From Shimia aestuarii (GTDB lineage: Bacteria > Pseudomonadota > Alphaproteobacteria > Rhodobacterales > Rhodobacteraceae): a DNA stretch of 64,000 nucleotides. Numbering within the stretch: position 1 is the stretch's first letter; the number at the start of each line of letters is the position of its first letter. Below the pieces are notes generated by a model that was not told the origin of the DNA, ran no database searches, and was given only the letters and a program-made list of their open reading frames with translations. Made by a program: the position numbers and the translations under genes. The DNA lies in the NCBI RefSeq assembly GCF_022814865.1, contig NZ_JAKVRD010000013.1, positions 1-64,000 of the forward strand, given 5' to 3'. This document shows, piece after piece, positions 36,092 through 44,979 of the stretch.

Positions 36092-37384
36092 TCAGGGCGC
36101 CAACGCCCGGCCAATCGCCTCCGGGCTGGCCGCCGCCTCGATCAACGCCCAAAGCGCGCCCGTGCGGTCCTCACCGATGAGCGCCTCGGCCTTTGCCATA
36201 AGCCGCGCCGCACGATCCTCAAGGCGCATCGGTGCGTTGAGATCATGCGCCGCCTCAAGCACCGTGCCATCCTTGAGCGTGATCCGCACCCGCGCCTCTG
36301 TCTCTGCCAGCGCCTCATCCGCAACCACGCTCACGCAATCGCGCAAGGCGCGGAGCGCAGGGTCGGCGCACATCTCGGCCGAATAGCTCGCGAGCGCCGC
36401 CGTCGACACCCCCGAAAGCGCCATCGCCGCGACCATCCGGTAAGAGAACTTCGCCCCAAGCCCGGTCTCCGGAGCGGGCTGATTGCAGACCGTCATCCAG
36501 CGCGGATGGGTCGTAATCTCCACCGCCTGAACCTCCTCCGGCGCAGGCCGGTTCATGCCCCCAAGCGCCTCGAGCGTCGCATGCAGCCCGTGGCAACAGG
36601 CGTGGAACTTGTGGCTGATCCCGTCAAAAAGCCATGTCTCGCCAAGCCCGGCGAGCGCGCTGTCATTGGCCTCGCCCGCATGCGTCGGTCCAAAGCCTTG
36701 CGCGCATTCAAGCCCCTCAGGGTTCGGCACGAATCCCTTGGCGACCAACAGCACCGCCTCGACCCCGTTCGCCGCCGCAAGCCCCGCGTTATAAGGCTTT
36801 CCCATCGTCCCGAACTGCGATTTCAGCCCCGAGGCCCGCGTCGCCACAAGGCCAAGCGCCGCCGCGCTTTGGCGCGCGTCAAATCCGAAAAGCCGCGCTC
36901 CCGCCGCCGCCGCACCAAAAGCGCCCGCCGTGCCGGTCTGGTGAAATCCGGTCTGATAGTGACTCCGCCCGAGCCACACGCCAACCCGTACAGAGACCTC
37001 GATCCCGACAAGCGCAGCCTCCTGAAGCGCCGCGCCCGTCGCCCCCGCCCCTTCAGCGAGCGCCAGCGCAGCCGGCATCACCGCGACCGATGGGTGCCCG
37101 ATATGGGCAAAATGCGTGTCGTCATAGTCAAGCGCATGGGACGTCGCCCCATTGACCAGCGCCGCCCCCCGCGCCGGCACCCGCTCGGCTGTGCCAAATA
37201 GCGACGCCTCGCCAAGCCCGCTTTCCTCGCAGACCATTTCACGACAAATCCGGGAAACAGGCTCCGTCGCCCCGGAAATCCCGCACGCGGCCCAGTCGAG
37301 CATCGACAGGCGCAGCATCTGCCGCGTCTCTTCCGGGGCTTCTGGGGCTTGGCTGATGAAAGCGGCAAGCGACTCGGTCAACAT
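36092..37384 (-). CDS. MmgE/PrpD family protein (2-methylcitrate dehydratase-like)
   Basis: This 430-residue protein of the MmgE/PrpD fold carries 'GATSHALDYDDTHFAHIGHPSVAVMP', here identified by its core DYDDTHF near residue 83, and 'HACCHGLHATLEAL' near 262, both typical. True PrpD dehydrates 2-methylcitrate in propionate use, but many members have other or unknown substrates. No prpB, prpC or prpE is nearby, so propionate metabolism is not supported by context. It is a single gene on the minus strand, converging on amtB. Confidence 0.85.
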   Translation of the reverse strand: MLTESLAAFISQAPEAPEETRQMLRLSMLDWAACGISGATEPVSRICREMVCEESGLGEASLFGTAERVPARGAALVNGATSHALDYDDTHFAHIGHPSVAVMPAALALAEGAGATGAALQEAALVGIEVSVRVGVWLGRSHYQTGFHQTGTAGAFGAAAAGARLFGFDARQSAAALGLVATRASGLKSQFGTMGKPYNAGLAAANGVEAVLLVAKGFVPNPEGLECAQGFGPTHAGEANDSALAGLGETWLFDGISHKFHACCHGLHATLEALGGMNRPAPEEVQAVEITTHPRWMTVCNQPAPETGLGAKFSYRMVAAMALSGVSTAALASYSAEMCADPALRALRDCVSVVADEALAETEARVRITLKDGTVLEAAHDLNAPMRLEDRAARLMAKAEALIGEDRTGALWALIEAAASPEAIGRALAP

Positions 37385-37419
37385 GGGCGTCCCTCCTGAG
37401 ATCAGGAGGCCACCATAGC

Positions 37420-37872
37420 TTACGCCTGCGCGCCGTAAAGATCGGCGGCGCGTTTCTCAAAGGCGCGCACGATCCGGTGCATCGCCTCGTTAAAGACAAC
37501 CCCGATCACCCCCTGCAGGATCGCGTTCTTGAACTCGAAATCGACAAAGAACGACACCTCGCAACCGCCTTCTACGTCCTTGAAATCCCATGTGGACTTG
37601 AGGAACTTGAACGGCCCGTCGAGGTACTCCGTGTCAATGCTCATCTCCGCATCCCGCAACAACACCCGGCTCCCGAACCGCTCGCGGAAGACCTTGAAGG
37701 AAATCACCAGGTCCGCCAGCATCAGCCGCGCCTCGCCCTCCGGCGTCACAGAGCGCACCCTTGCCGCCGCGCACCAAGGAAGGAACTTCGGATAAGAGGC
37801 CACGTCTGCGACGAGGTCATACATCTGCTTTGCCGTATAAGGCAGCGTGCGGGTCTCAGAGTGGGTCGGCAT
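37420..37872 (-). CDS. COQ10/RatA-like START-domain protein
   Basis: This 150-residue protein is of the polyketide cyclase / COQ10 family. It begins '[20 protein letters not shown]' and shows 'YPKFLPWC' near residue 27, the family signature, followed by the START-type beta-grip with a long C-terminal helix. In mitochondria COQ10 binds ubiquinone and supports respiration; the E. coli relative RatA was described as affecting ribosomes. The quinone role is more likely here. ATG 37872 is preferred, as the upstream extension runs towards the divergent hpt gene. lipA often lies adjacent in roseobacters and is close by here. Confidence 0.85.
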   Translation of the reverse strand: MPTHSETRTLPYTAKQMYDLVADVASYPKFLPWCAAARVRSVTPEGEARLMLADLVISFKVFRERFGSRVLLRDAEMSIDTEYLDGPFKFLKSTWDFKDVEGGCEVSFFVDFEFKNAILQGVIGVVFNEAMHRIVRAFEKRAADLYGAQA

Positions 37873-37942
37873 GTCGCCCCGTTTTCGCGTGGACAGTGGG
37901 CGTCCATTTCGTATGCTCAACGCGGAAAATCAAGGGGGTGTC

Positions 37943-38482
37943 ATGCCAAAGCGTCCATATGTCATCGACCAGATGATCTCGGCCAAGTCCATCGCGGCCC
38001 GGATCGAGGAACTCTCCGACGAGATCGAGGCCGAGTTTGCCGATACCGACAAGCTCGTCGTTGTGGGCCTGTTGCGCGGGTCTTTCGTCTTCATCGCCGA
38101 TCTGGTGCGCGAGCTGAACCTCGACGTCGAGGTCGACTTTCTCGAGGCGTCGTCTTACGGCAATGCCATGGAATCGAGCCGCGAGGTGCGCATCCTCAAG
38201 GATCTGCGCGGCGAGATCGAAGGGCGTGACGTGCTGGTGGTCGAGGATATCGTCGACACCGGCTTTACCCTCTCGCATGTGCTCCACATCCTCACGGCCC
38301 GCAAACCGCGCAAACTGCGCACCATCGCGCTTCTCGACAAACCCTCGCGCCGTGAAACGGATGTGAAGGCCGACTGGACCGGCTTTGAAATCCCGGATGA
38401 ATTCGTGGTCGGCTATGGCATCGACTATGCCCAGCACAACCGCAACCTGCCCTTCATCGGCAAGGTCCGCTTCACCGAATGA
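37943..38482 (+). CDS. hpt: Hypoxanthine phosphoribosyltransferase
   Basis: This 179-residue purine-salvage enzyme joins hypoxanthine (or guanine) to PRPP. The PRPP-binding motif is [11 protein letters not shown] near residue 97-107, with '[12 protein letters not shown]' upstream and the base-binding '[12 protein letters not shown]' near the end. ATG 37943 gives the usual family length; the longer upstream frame overlaps the promoter region. It is divergent from the COQ10-like gene. Its stop overlaps the start of a 62-residue membrane protein (ATGA). Confidence 0.94.
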   Translation: MPKRPYVIDQMISAKSIAARIEELSDEIEAEFADTDKLVVVGLLRGSFVFIADLVRELNLDVEVDFLEASSYGNAMESSREVRILKDLRGEIEGRDVLVVEDIVDTGFTLSHVLHILTARKPRKLRTIALLDKPSRRETDVKADWTGFEIPDEFVVGYGIDYAQHNRNLPFIGKVRFTE

Positions 38483-38667
38483 GGTTCCCGACCCGCCAGC
38501 TCCTGCGCATGACGCGATGGGCGCGCAACCCGCCCTCGACGCGGCGGGTCCTCCTCTTCTTCGCGGTGCTGGCCGCCTGCCTCGCGCTATTTGCAATAGA
38601 ACGTTTCATCGGCTGGCCCGATTGGCTCACCCCGAACATGACCCCCAAGGGCCGTATGTTCAAATAG
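38479..38667 (+). CDS. Small single-helix membrane protein, coupled to hpt
   Basis: The 62-residue product has a basic N-terminus ([19 protein letters not shown]) and one hydrophobic helix (about 25-43), then a short, Pro-rich outer part. Its ATG overlaps the hpt stop, so it is translated by coupling. I do not recognise a family. The length, reading-frame quality and overlap favour a real gene over chance. The stop is followed after 13 bases by the stop-associated repeat element. Confidence 0.65.
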   Translation: MRFPTRQLLRMTRWARNPPSTRRVLLFFAVLAACLALFAIERFIGWPDWLTPNMTPKGRMFK

Positions 38668-38680
38668 CGCCGCCCCCTGT

Positions 38681-38710
38681 CTTCCTCTTGCCAGAAATAT
38701 CCCGGGGGGC
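38681..38710 (+). repeat. Stop-codon-associated repeat, copy 2
   Basis: CTTCCTCTTGCCAGAAATAT followed by CCCGGGGGGC lies 13 bases after the stop at 38667. It matches the copy at 57409 over most of its length (CTTCCTCTTGCC then A/G GAAATATCCC) in the same orientation relative to the gene. Confidence 0.7.
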
Positions 38711-38852
38711 TTGGGGGGCTGGCCCCCCAATTCAACATGAGGTTCTCGGGGGGGGGGCCAATTGAAATCGGGGGTCTGGGGGCTTGCCCCCAGCCACGCC
38801 CAACGCTTTCGAGGCGCAGCCCCGCTGCGCCTCGAAAGGGGCGGGAGCGCCC
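38700..38852. repeat. Cluster of strong GC hairpins between converging genes
   Basis: CTTTCGAGGCGCAGC (38806-38820) and its exact complement (38824-38838) form a 15-bp stem with a 3-base loop. CTGGGGG-CTTG-CCCCCAG lies at 38776-38793, and further G runs pairing with C runs lie at 38703-38760. The block separates the 62-residue gene from the end of lipA and probably stops or protects both transcripts. Such G/C-run blocks recur in roseobacter intergenic DNA. Confidence 0.7.
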
Positions 38853-39827
38853 CTAGTTCTTGGAGAGTTTCGCCATCCGCGCATCGCGCAGTTTCGCGAA
38901 ATCATCGCCCGCATGGTAGGAGGACCGGGTGAGCGGCGTCGCCGACACCATCAGGAACCCCTTGCCATAGGCCGCTTTCTCATAGCCTGCGAATTCTTCG
39001 GGCGTGACGAACCGATCCACCGCGTGGTGCTTCGGTGTCGGCTGAAGATACTGGCCGATGGTGAGGAAATCGATATCGGCGGCGCGCATGTCTTCCATGA
39101 CCTGATGCACCGCCTGTTTGTCCTCGCCAAGCCCGACCATGATGCCCGACTTGGTGAACATCGTCGGATCAATTTCCTTCACCCGCTGCAACAGGCGCAG
39201 GGAATGGAAATACCGCGCGCCGGGGCGCACTTCCGGATAGAGGCCGGGCACGGTTTCGAGGTTGTGGTTGAACACATCCGGCTTCGCCGCCACGACCACC
39301 TCAAGCACCTCGGGCTTACAGCGGATGAAATCCGGCGTCAGAATCTCGATCGTGGTGTCGGGGCTGCGATGGCGAATGGCGCGAATGGTCTGGGCGAAAT
39401 GCTCTGCCCCGCCATCTTCGATATCGTCGCGGTCCACCGAGGTGATGACCACGTGGTTGAGGCCAAGCTTCTGCACCGCATCCGCAACGCGGCCCGGCTC
39501 GAACACGTCAAGATCTTCGGGCGGCTTGCCTGTCGCGATGTTGCAGAAGGTGCAGGCGCGGGTGCAGACCTCGCCCATGATCATCATCGTGGCGTGGCCC
39601 TGGCTCCAACATTCGCCGGCGTTCGGACAGCCCGCCTCTTCACAGACCGTGACAAGCTTGTGCTCGCGCATGATCTTGTGGGTCTGGCGATAGCCTTCGC
39701 CCATCGGGGCTTTGACGCGGATCCAGCTTGGCTTCTTGGGCTGGGCATTGTCAGGACGGTGCGCCTTTTCGGGGTGGCGTTCCTGGGGAATCTTGAGATC
39801 ACGCATGCGAGGTCTTTCTTCGCTCAT
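38853..39827 (-). CDS. lipA: Lipoyl synthase
   Basis: This 324-residue radical SAM enzyme inserts two sulfurs into octanoyl groups on lipoyl domains. The auxiliary cluster ligands are Cys62, Cys67 and Cys73 ([12 protein letters not shown]), and the SAM cluster ligands are Cys88, Cys92 and Cys95 (CTRACTFC). The C-terminal serine motif RSSYHAG is present. ATG 39827 is chosen; the upstream frame (to 39929) is not family-like. It is a single minus-strand gene ending at a hairpin cluster. Confidence 0.96.
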   Translation of the reverse strand: MSEERPRMRDLKIPQERHPEKAHRPDNAQPKKPSWIRVKAPMGEGYRQTHKIMREHKLVTVCEEAGCPNAGECWSQGHATMMIMGEVCTRACTFCNIATGKPPEDLDVFEPGRVADAVQKLGLNHVVITSVDRDDIEDGGAEHFAQTIRAIRHRSPDTTIEILTPDFIRCKPEVLEVVVAAKPDVFNHNLETVPGLYPEVRPGARYFHSLRLLQRVKEIDPTMFTKSGIMVGLGEDKQAVHQVMEDMRAADIDFLTIGQYLQPTPKHHAVDRFVTPEEFAGYEKAAYGKGFLMVSATPLTRSSYHAGDDFAKLRDARMAKLSKN

Positions 39828-40054
39828 TTGGTCCCGTCTAACACAGAAACGCAGCGCGCGCCCTGTCGCATTCCGGGACCCGGGTCTTCGCCCCTGACAT
39901 AGCGTAAAGCGATCCGGAGCGAAAGACACCGCGCAAAAGCGCGTCGAGGACTGGCAAAAGGCGGCGCAGCCGTTCCGACAAACACCGCCTCCATCGCTCG
40001 CTGTTGGCTCAGAACCTCAAGCGATATCCCTTGCCGCCGCTCTTGGCCGCGCTC

Positions 40055-41164
40055 TCATCCGATCATCGGCCCCGCGCCATCCTTTTGCGATCGGTAGTGC
40101 TCACAAAGCCGAGTGAGCGCAATGCGCAGCACGATCTTGCCGGACCGGGCCGACCAGCCAAGGCGCTTTTCCGTCCGCTCAAGCCCCTCAAGGAAACAGC
40201 AACACCGAAGCGCCACATCCGCCAATCCCTCGCCCAGATCAGCCAGCGCCGCCTCGACCCGCCCCCGCGCCAGATCCGGCAGGGCGCTCCCACGCGGGTC
40301 GCCCGGCCCCGCGTCGCCCGCAATCAGCGCGAGCCAATCCTGAGGCGTGATCCCGCCCATCTGTGCGATCTCGAAATCTTCACGAAGCCGCTCACCGGCC
40401 GCAACCTGCGCCGGGCTGAGAAAGGGGGTGCCGTCCCGGTCCCGCCGCCGCGCCAGCGCAACAAGCGGCGAATCCGCAGTCGAAAACCGCGCCCCGCCAA
40501 TTGCTTCCCGCGCCTCGTCCAACCCCTCACCTAGATGCGGATTGGCAAAGCCCGCCTGGGCCTCGGCAAAACCCGTGGCACGGTTCTCCTGCGCCGCCAA
40601 AAGCCGGTTCAGCGACGCCCGCCCGGCCGCCGTGACGTGATATCGCGAGATCCGCCCCGGTTGTGGACACGCGATCCAAGCCTGAAGCGCCATTGCCTCG
40701 ACAATCTCGGGATCGACCGTGGCCGTGCGCGCCGCAACCTCCGCATCCTCGCGCACCACCACCGCTTTCTCCATATCCTGCGCCACCGCGAGCACCGCCC
40801 CCGGCTCACAGAGATGGCGCAGCACCCGTCGTGCTTCACGTTCGAATTTTGGCGTGTCCGGCATTGCACCGGGTCCGGCATTGGCTTGCATGAGGGCCAT
40901 CTCCTCGTCTGTGGGAAGGCGTGCCGCGGGAAGGAACAATTCCGCGAGCCGGTCGAGCACCCGATCCACCAAGGGATCGTCCCGACGCGTCTCGATCTTG
41001 CGGACCTGCCGCAAGACGGTCGACGGATGAAGCGCCTCGCGACGCCCAAGCTCACGCAGAGACCACCCCAGAGCCGTATGCGCCAAATAGCGTTTTGCTT
41101 CGTCCGGCACCCACCCCGGCACCTTCGCTGATCCGGTCTCCATACGCATCCGTTCGAGCCCCAT
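40055..41164 (-). CDS. Helix-turn-helix DUF6456 protein
   Basis: This 369-residue soluble protein has an N-terminal helix-turn-helix-like region ('LRELGRREALHPSTVLRQVRK') and a C-terminal DUF6456 domain ('TPFLSPAQVAAGERLREDF'). The middle part resembles winged-helix DNA-binding folds ('RISRYHVTAAGRASLNRLL'). It is probably a DNA-binding regulator found mainly in alphaproteobacteria, with no known target. It is divergent from the DUF6477 gene, and the 224 bases between contain an exact DnaA box. The nearby lipA is on the same strand but 227 bases downstream, so cotranscription is unlikely. Confidence 0.75.
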   Translation of the reverse strand: MGLERMRMETGSAKVPGWVPDEAKRYLAHTALGWSLRELGRREALHPSTVLRQVRKIETRRDDPLVDRVLDRLAELFLPAARLPTDEEMALMQANAGPGAMPDTPKFEREARRVLRHLCEPGAVLAVAQDMEKAVVVREDAEVAARTATVDPEIVEAMALQAWIACPQPGRISRYHVTAAGRASLNRLLAAQENRATGFAEAQAGFANPHLGEGLDEAREAIGGARFSTADSPLVALARRRDRDGTPFLSPAQVAAGERLREDFEIAQMGGITPQDWLALIAGDAGPGDPRGSALPDLARGRVEAALADLGEGLADVALRCCCFLEGLERTEKRLGWSARSGKIVLRIALTRLCEHYRSQKDGAGPMIG

Positions 41165-41187
41165 ACTGGTCAGTCATTCGCCCGTAG

Positions 41188-41220
41188 TTATCCACAGACT
41201 TTTCCCTAAAATTGTTCACA
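41188..41220. promoter_or_regulatory. DnaA box in the DUF6456/DUF6477 divergent promoter
   Basis: TTATCCACA at 41188-41196 matches the strict DnaA consensus. TTGTTCACA at 41212-41220, 24 bases on, is a weaker relative. Neither dnaA nor other origin genes are nearby, so a regulatory role is more likely than an origin. Confidence 0.45.
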
Positions 41221-41388
41221 ACCTAAGCGCGAACCCTTACCCAGTGGTTAACATTCGCTCGGTAGGTCCATGATTGTTTCTCATTTATGAACAATGCCGA
41301 AATCCCGCGAACGCTGTATTTCTCGATCCGCAACACCCTCTAGGGTTGTGTCATGCAAGAGACATCACGCGACTGATGGAGATATGCG

Positions 41389-41691
41389 ATGCAAGATATC
41401 CTGACCCGACTGAACGCCCTGCGCCGTCCCCGCCTGTTGATCCGCGCCGCCCGTGCCGGGGTAGATGACTATATGCGCGCGCCACATCTCGCGCGCCTGC
41501 TGGGGTATGGCCAAAAGGCCCCGCGCAGCGGACCGGCGCTGATGCGCCTGATGGAGATGGAAGCAGAGGTCAACGCCCAGCGCACAAGCGGCGATGCCGC
41601 CTATTCGCTGGTGCGTCATGTCGATCTCTTGATCGCGATGTTGGCCGAGGCCCGCTTGCTGCGGGCCACGCGGCCGGATTTGCCGAGCTGA
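41389..41691 (+). CDS. DUF6477 family protein
   Basis: This 100-residue basic, helical protein has no signal or membrane segment. ATG 41389 follows GGAG. It matches my recollection of the alphaproteobacterial DUF6477 family ('RRPRLLIRAARAGVDDYMR', 'LLGYGQKAPRSGPALMRLM'). No function is known. It is divergent from the DUF6456 regulator, and the pair appears together in roseobacters, suggesting a shared process. It ends 6 bases from the converging MttB-family gene. Confidence 0.75.
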   Translation: MQDILTRLNALRRPRLLIRAARAGVDDYMRAPHLARLLGYGQKAPRSGPALMRLMEMEAEVNAQRTSGDAAYSLVRHVDLLIAMLAEARLLRATRPDLPS

Positions 41692-41697
41692 GGCGCT

Positions 41698-43239
41698 TTA
41701 CATGAAGGCGTCGGGCACCGACGCCTTTTTCTCGGCGACATAGGCGTGGAGCGCGGCCTCGACGGCCGGGTCCATCGCGGGCTTTTGGTAGGCGTCGAGA
41801 AGCTTCTTGACCCGCTCGCCCGCAAGAACCTGCGTATCGCGCGCACCTTCTTCTTCCCATGTCTCGAAGGGCTTGTAATCAAGCACTTCCGAGCGCCAGA
41901 AGGCCTCTTTGAAATTCGCCTGCGTGTGATCGCATCCAAGGTAATGGCCGCCCGGCCCCACCTCGCGGATCGCGTCCATCGCCTGCGCGTTCTCATCAGA
42001 GGCCACGCCCTGCGCCATTTTGTGCAGCGTGCCAAGCTGGTCGGCATCCATGACGAACTTTTCAAAGCTCGACACGAGCCCGCCTTCGAGCCAGCCACAG
42101 CTATGCAGCATGAAGTTCACGCCGCCCATGAGCACCGCATTATGGGTATGCGCGGTCTCGTAGGCTGCCTGTGCATCCGGCAGTTTCGAGCCGCAAAGAC
42201 CACCACCCGACCGGAACGGCAGGCCAAGACGCCGCGCAAGCTGCCCAGCGCCATAGAGAATCTGGCTCGCTTCCGGGGTGCCAAAGGTCGGTGCGCCCGA
42301 GTTCATGTCAATCGAGGTCACGAAGGCCCCAAAGATCACCGGCGCGCCGGGACGGATAAGCTGGCTATAGGCCACACCTGCAAGCACCTCGGCCAGAACC
42401 TGCGTCAACGTCCCCGCAACCGAGACCGGCGCCATGGCACCGCCCACGATAAAGGGCGAAATGATGCAGGCCTGATTGTTCTGCGCATACACTTCAAGCG
42501 CGCCCATCATCACCTCGTCAAAGGTCAGCGGCGAATTGATGTTGATGAGCGAGGTCATCACGGTGTTTTCCTGTACGAACTCTTTGCCGAACAGGATCTC
42601 GCACATCTCCACGCTATCACGCGCCCGGCTCGGGTCTGTCACAGAGCCCATGAACGGCTTGTCCGAAAGCGTCATATGCGCAAGCAGCATGTCGAGGTGG
42701 CGCTTGTTGACCGGCACATCGGTCGGTTCGCACACCGTGCCGCCCGAATGGTGAAGCCACTTGGACATATAGCCAAGTTTCACAAACTTCTCAAAGTCAT
42801 CCATGGTGGCATAGCGGCGACCGCCATCAAGGTCGCGCACAAAGGGCGGGCCATAGACCGGCGCGCAAACGAGGGTCTTGCCACCGATCTCGACATTGCG
42901 CGAAGGATTACGCGCATGCTGCACGAAGGAAGACGGCGCCGTCTTGCAAAGCTCACGCGCCATGCCACGCGGAATGCGCACGTGCTCACCATCGACATCT
43001 GCCCCGGCCTGACGCCAACGCGCCAGTGCGGTGGGATTCTCGACAAAGTTCACGCCAACCTCTTCAAGGATGGTCTCGGCGTTGTATTCGATGATCTCGA
43101 TCGCTTCCTCGGTGAGGATTTCGAACAGCGGAATATTGCGCTCGATATACTTCGCCGCCTCGATCTTCAGCGTGCCGCGTTCGGCCCGTCGTGCCGCACC
43201 GCCACCACCGCGTGCCCGTCTGCGCCCTGCTTCTGCCAT
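41698..43239 (-). CDS. Trimethylamine methyltransferase (MttB) family protein, non-pyrrolysine
   Basis: This 513-residue MttB-superfamily protein has an Arg/Gly-rich N-terminal tail. The frame is uninterrupted, and the region where archaeal MttB has pyrrolysine reads 'GGGLCGSKLPDAQAAYETAH'. It therefore belongs to the non-pyrrolysine group, whose known members use quaternary amines such as glycine betaine and pass the methyl group to a corrinoid protein. The only corrinoid protein in the window lies at 3765, 37 kb away. The substrate cannot be assigned. It is a single gene between converging DUF6477 and an SH3-domain gene on the same strand. Confidence 0.85.
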   Translation of the reverse strand: MAEAGRRRARGGGGAARRAERGTLKIEAAKYIERNIPLFEILTEEAIEIIEYNAETILEEVGVNFVENPTALARWRQAGADVDGEHVRIPRGMARELCKTAPSSFVQHARNPSRNVEIGGKTLVCAPVYGPPFVRDLDGGRRYATMDDFEKFVKLGYMSKWLHHSGGTVCEPTDVPVNKRHLDMLLAHMTLSDKPFMGSVTDPSRARDSVEMCEILFGKEFVQENTVMTSLININSPLTFDEVMMGALEVYAQNNQACIISPFIVGGAMAPVSVAGTLTQVLAEVLAGVAYSQLIRPGAPVIFGAFVTSIDMNSGAPTFGTPEASQILYGAGQLARRLGLPFRSGGGLCGSKLPDAQAAYETAHTHNAVLMGGVNFMLHSCGWLEGGLVSSFEKFVMDADQLGTLHKMAQGVASDENAQAMDAIREVGPGGHYLGCDHTQANFKEAFWRSEVLDYKPFETWEEEGARDTQVLAGERVKKLLDAYQKPAMDPAVEAALHAYVAEKKASVPDAFM

Positions 43240-43391
43240 ATCGCGTTCTCCCCGTGGATCAGAATCTTGACGATTCTATACCCCGCACCCGGCCTCGCCC
43301 CGCCGCAGGATAACGGCGATCAAGGGAGGAAAACGACATAAAGGCCGAGATCAGGCGCCATCACCACCATCATATCAAGGCGCAGGTGCCG

Positions 43392-44840
43392 TTAGTCCTC
43401 TTTCCAACGCAGCTGATCGAGCCCCACCTGCGCGCGCGACCACTCGACCAAACCACCGTATTCGAGGCTGGCTTTCTTCTCCGGGTGCTGGTCTGTCCAA
43501 CGCTTGCAATGAAGCCACATGGTGCAGCCGCGCCAATTCGCCTTCTTCACCTTCCCGCTCGCCGCATCCGGACGCCAGCCTTGGCCCAGCGCATCTGTCA
43601 GAAACCCATGTGTGCATTCGTAATACTCATGCCCCCACGATAGCTTTTCGATGGATTTCAACCGGATAACGAGGCCAATCCCATCCCGGATTTCCCAGCC
43701 ACCGCGCCACCGCGCGCCATAACCCGGTGTCGATCCCCGAATGACCGAGCCCCGCGCAATCGCCGCGCCATTGCCATAGAGGATCGTATCGGTGCTGTTG
43801 GCCGGGAACTGCCGCCACACTGTCGTGCCACGCCCCACAAAGTCGACCGACACAGGGTTCACGTATTTGACCTCATACGGGTCATTGAGCAGGCTCTTGC
43901 GCTTGACCTCCATCTCGGGCGCATAAACTTGCGGCGGATAGGCGTCCAATTCGGCCGCGTCACAGAATTGATCCCCGTCCCGCGTCTCATTGACGATAAA
44001 CGTCTCTCCCCGCCCCGTCGGGGCCGCGGGGGCCGCAGCAACCGGCGCGGGCTTTGGCGCCGGTGCCACCGAAGGCCGCGCCTTTGCGACAGGCACAGAT
44101 GGCGCGGGTGCTCGCCCGCCTTGACTGCGCAGCGCATCAATCGCCTTGCGTGATCCCTTGAGGCTCAGGCGCATGGTCTTGAAACTGTTGGACTGATAGC
44201 TCGCCCGCGTCTGATAGCGAAACGCGATGTCCCGCCCCGATTGGAACGCCTCAAGCGTCTGGCCCAGCGCCCCCGCCGGAATCGGAACCCGCACCTGCGC
44301 GCTCGCGATGCCATCACCGCCCTGATATTCGGTCATACAGGCCCGCCCGTAACAGCCATTGGCAGCGATCTCGCGCTCGCGGCCATCGGAAAAGGCGATG
44401 CTGGCCCCCATGAAATGGATCATCGGATCATCGGAATCGCGAAAGAACCCGTAGTAATAGCCCCCTGTCTCCTGATCCCGCCCAAGGAACACCTGCGCGA
44501 TCAACACCCCGTTCTGACGCAGATCCCAGCTCGCTTCGCCGTCTCTGGTCACCCATCCCCCGGCGACACCGGAACGCGTCGGCGCGGCGGGCCGCATGTA
44601 TTGGCGATAGGACCACCCCACGACGCCGCTCGGCAGAACCACGTTCGACCAATTGCCGCGCCGCTCCACTTCCTCGACCCGAAGCCCATTATCCATCCGC
44701 TGTAACACACGATAAGATGTCCCCGGCCCACTGCGCAGGTTGAGCCAGCCATCCTTGGGATCATCCACGATCAACGTCTCCGCCCGCCCCCCGGTGGCAA
44801 GCGTCAGGAAAAACAGCCCCAAAACCAATATACGTTTCAT
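43392..44840 (-). CDS. Secreted SH3b-domain protein with uncharacterised C-terminal half
   Basis: The 482-residue product begins with a signal peptide (MKRILVLGLFFLTLATGGRA). It continues with a bacterial SH3 domain (residues about 20-85, 'GWLNLRSGPGTSYRVLQRM'), a middle beta-rich region, a Pro/Ala linker ('APAPKPAPVAAAPAAP'), and a C-terminal domain with three Cys ('YYECTHGF', 'RGCTMW', 'LHCKRW'). SH3b domains usually bind peptidoglycan or protein partners in the periplasm. The rest has no motif I know. ATG 44840 is chosen because the signal peptide starts there. Confidence 0.8.
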   Translation of the reverse strand: MKRILVLGLFFLTLATGGRAETLIVDDPKDGWLNLRSGPGTSYRVLQRMDNGLRVEEVERRGNWSNVVLPSGVVGWSYRQYMRPAAPTRSGVAGGWVTRDGEASWDLRQNGVLIAQVFLGRDQETGGYYYGFFRDSDDPMIHFMGASIAFSDGREREIAANGCYGRACMTEYQGGDGIASAQVRVPIPAGALGQTLEAFQSGRDIAFRYQTRASYQSNSFKTMRLSLKGSRKAIDALRSQGGRAPAPSVPVAKARPSVAPAPKPAPVAAAPAAPTGRGETFIVNETRDGDQFCDAAELDAYPPQVYAPEMEVKRKSLLNDPYEVKYVNPVSVDFVGRGTTVWRQFPANSTDTILYGNGAAIARGSVIRGSTPGYGARWRGGWEIRDGIGLVIRLKSIEKLSWGHEYYECTHGFLTDALGQGWRPDAASGKVKKANWRGCTMWLHCKRWTDQHPEKKASLEYGGLVEWSRAQVGLDQLRWKED

Positions 44841-44979
44841 CTGCAATCCCCTTCTGAAAGGCCAATCATAGCACAATGCGCCATCGAAGCGCGCTCTGAC
44901 AAGCTTGAGCCCCGCTCTCCCACCGCCCCACAACGCAATCTCTCTTGCCGACTCGCGTCCAATTCCTTAATCGGCTGGC

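Noticed and set aside
41188..41196. Chromosome origin
   Set aside because: There is a single strict DnaA box, no AT-rich unwinding region with a box cluster, and no origin-linked genes.
41698..43239. Pyrrolysine-containing MttB
   Set aside because: The frame has no internal amber codon and shows a normal sense sequence at the pyrrolysine region.
41746..43341. 531-residue plus-strand frame
   Set aside because: It is the complement of the MttB-family gene; its composition (Arg/His/Gly) is typical of antisense frames in GC-rich DNA.
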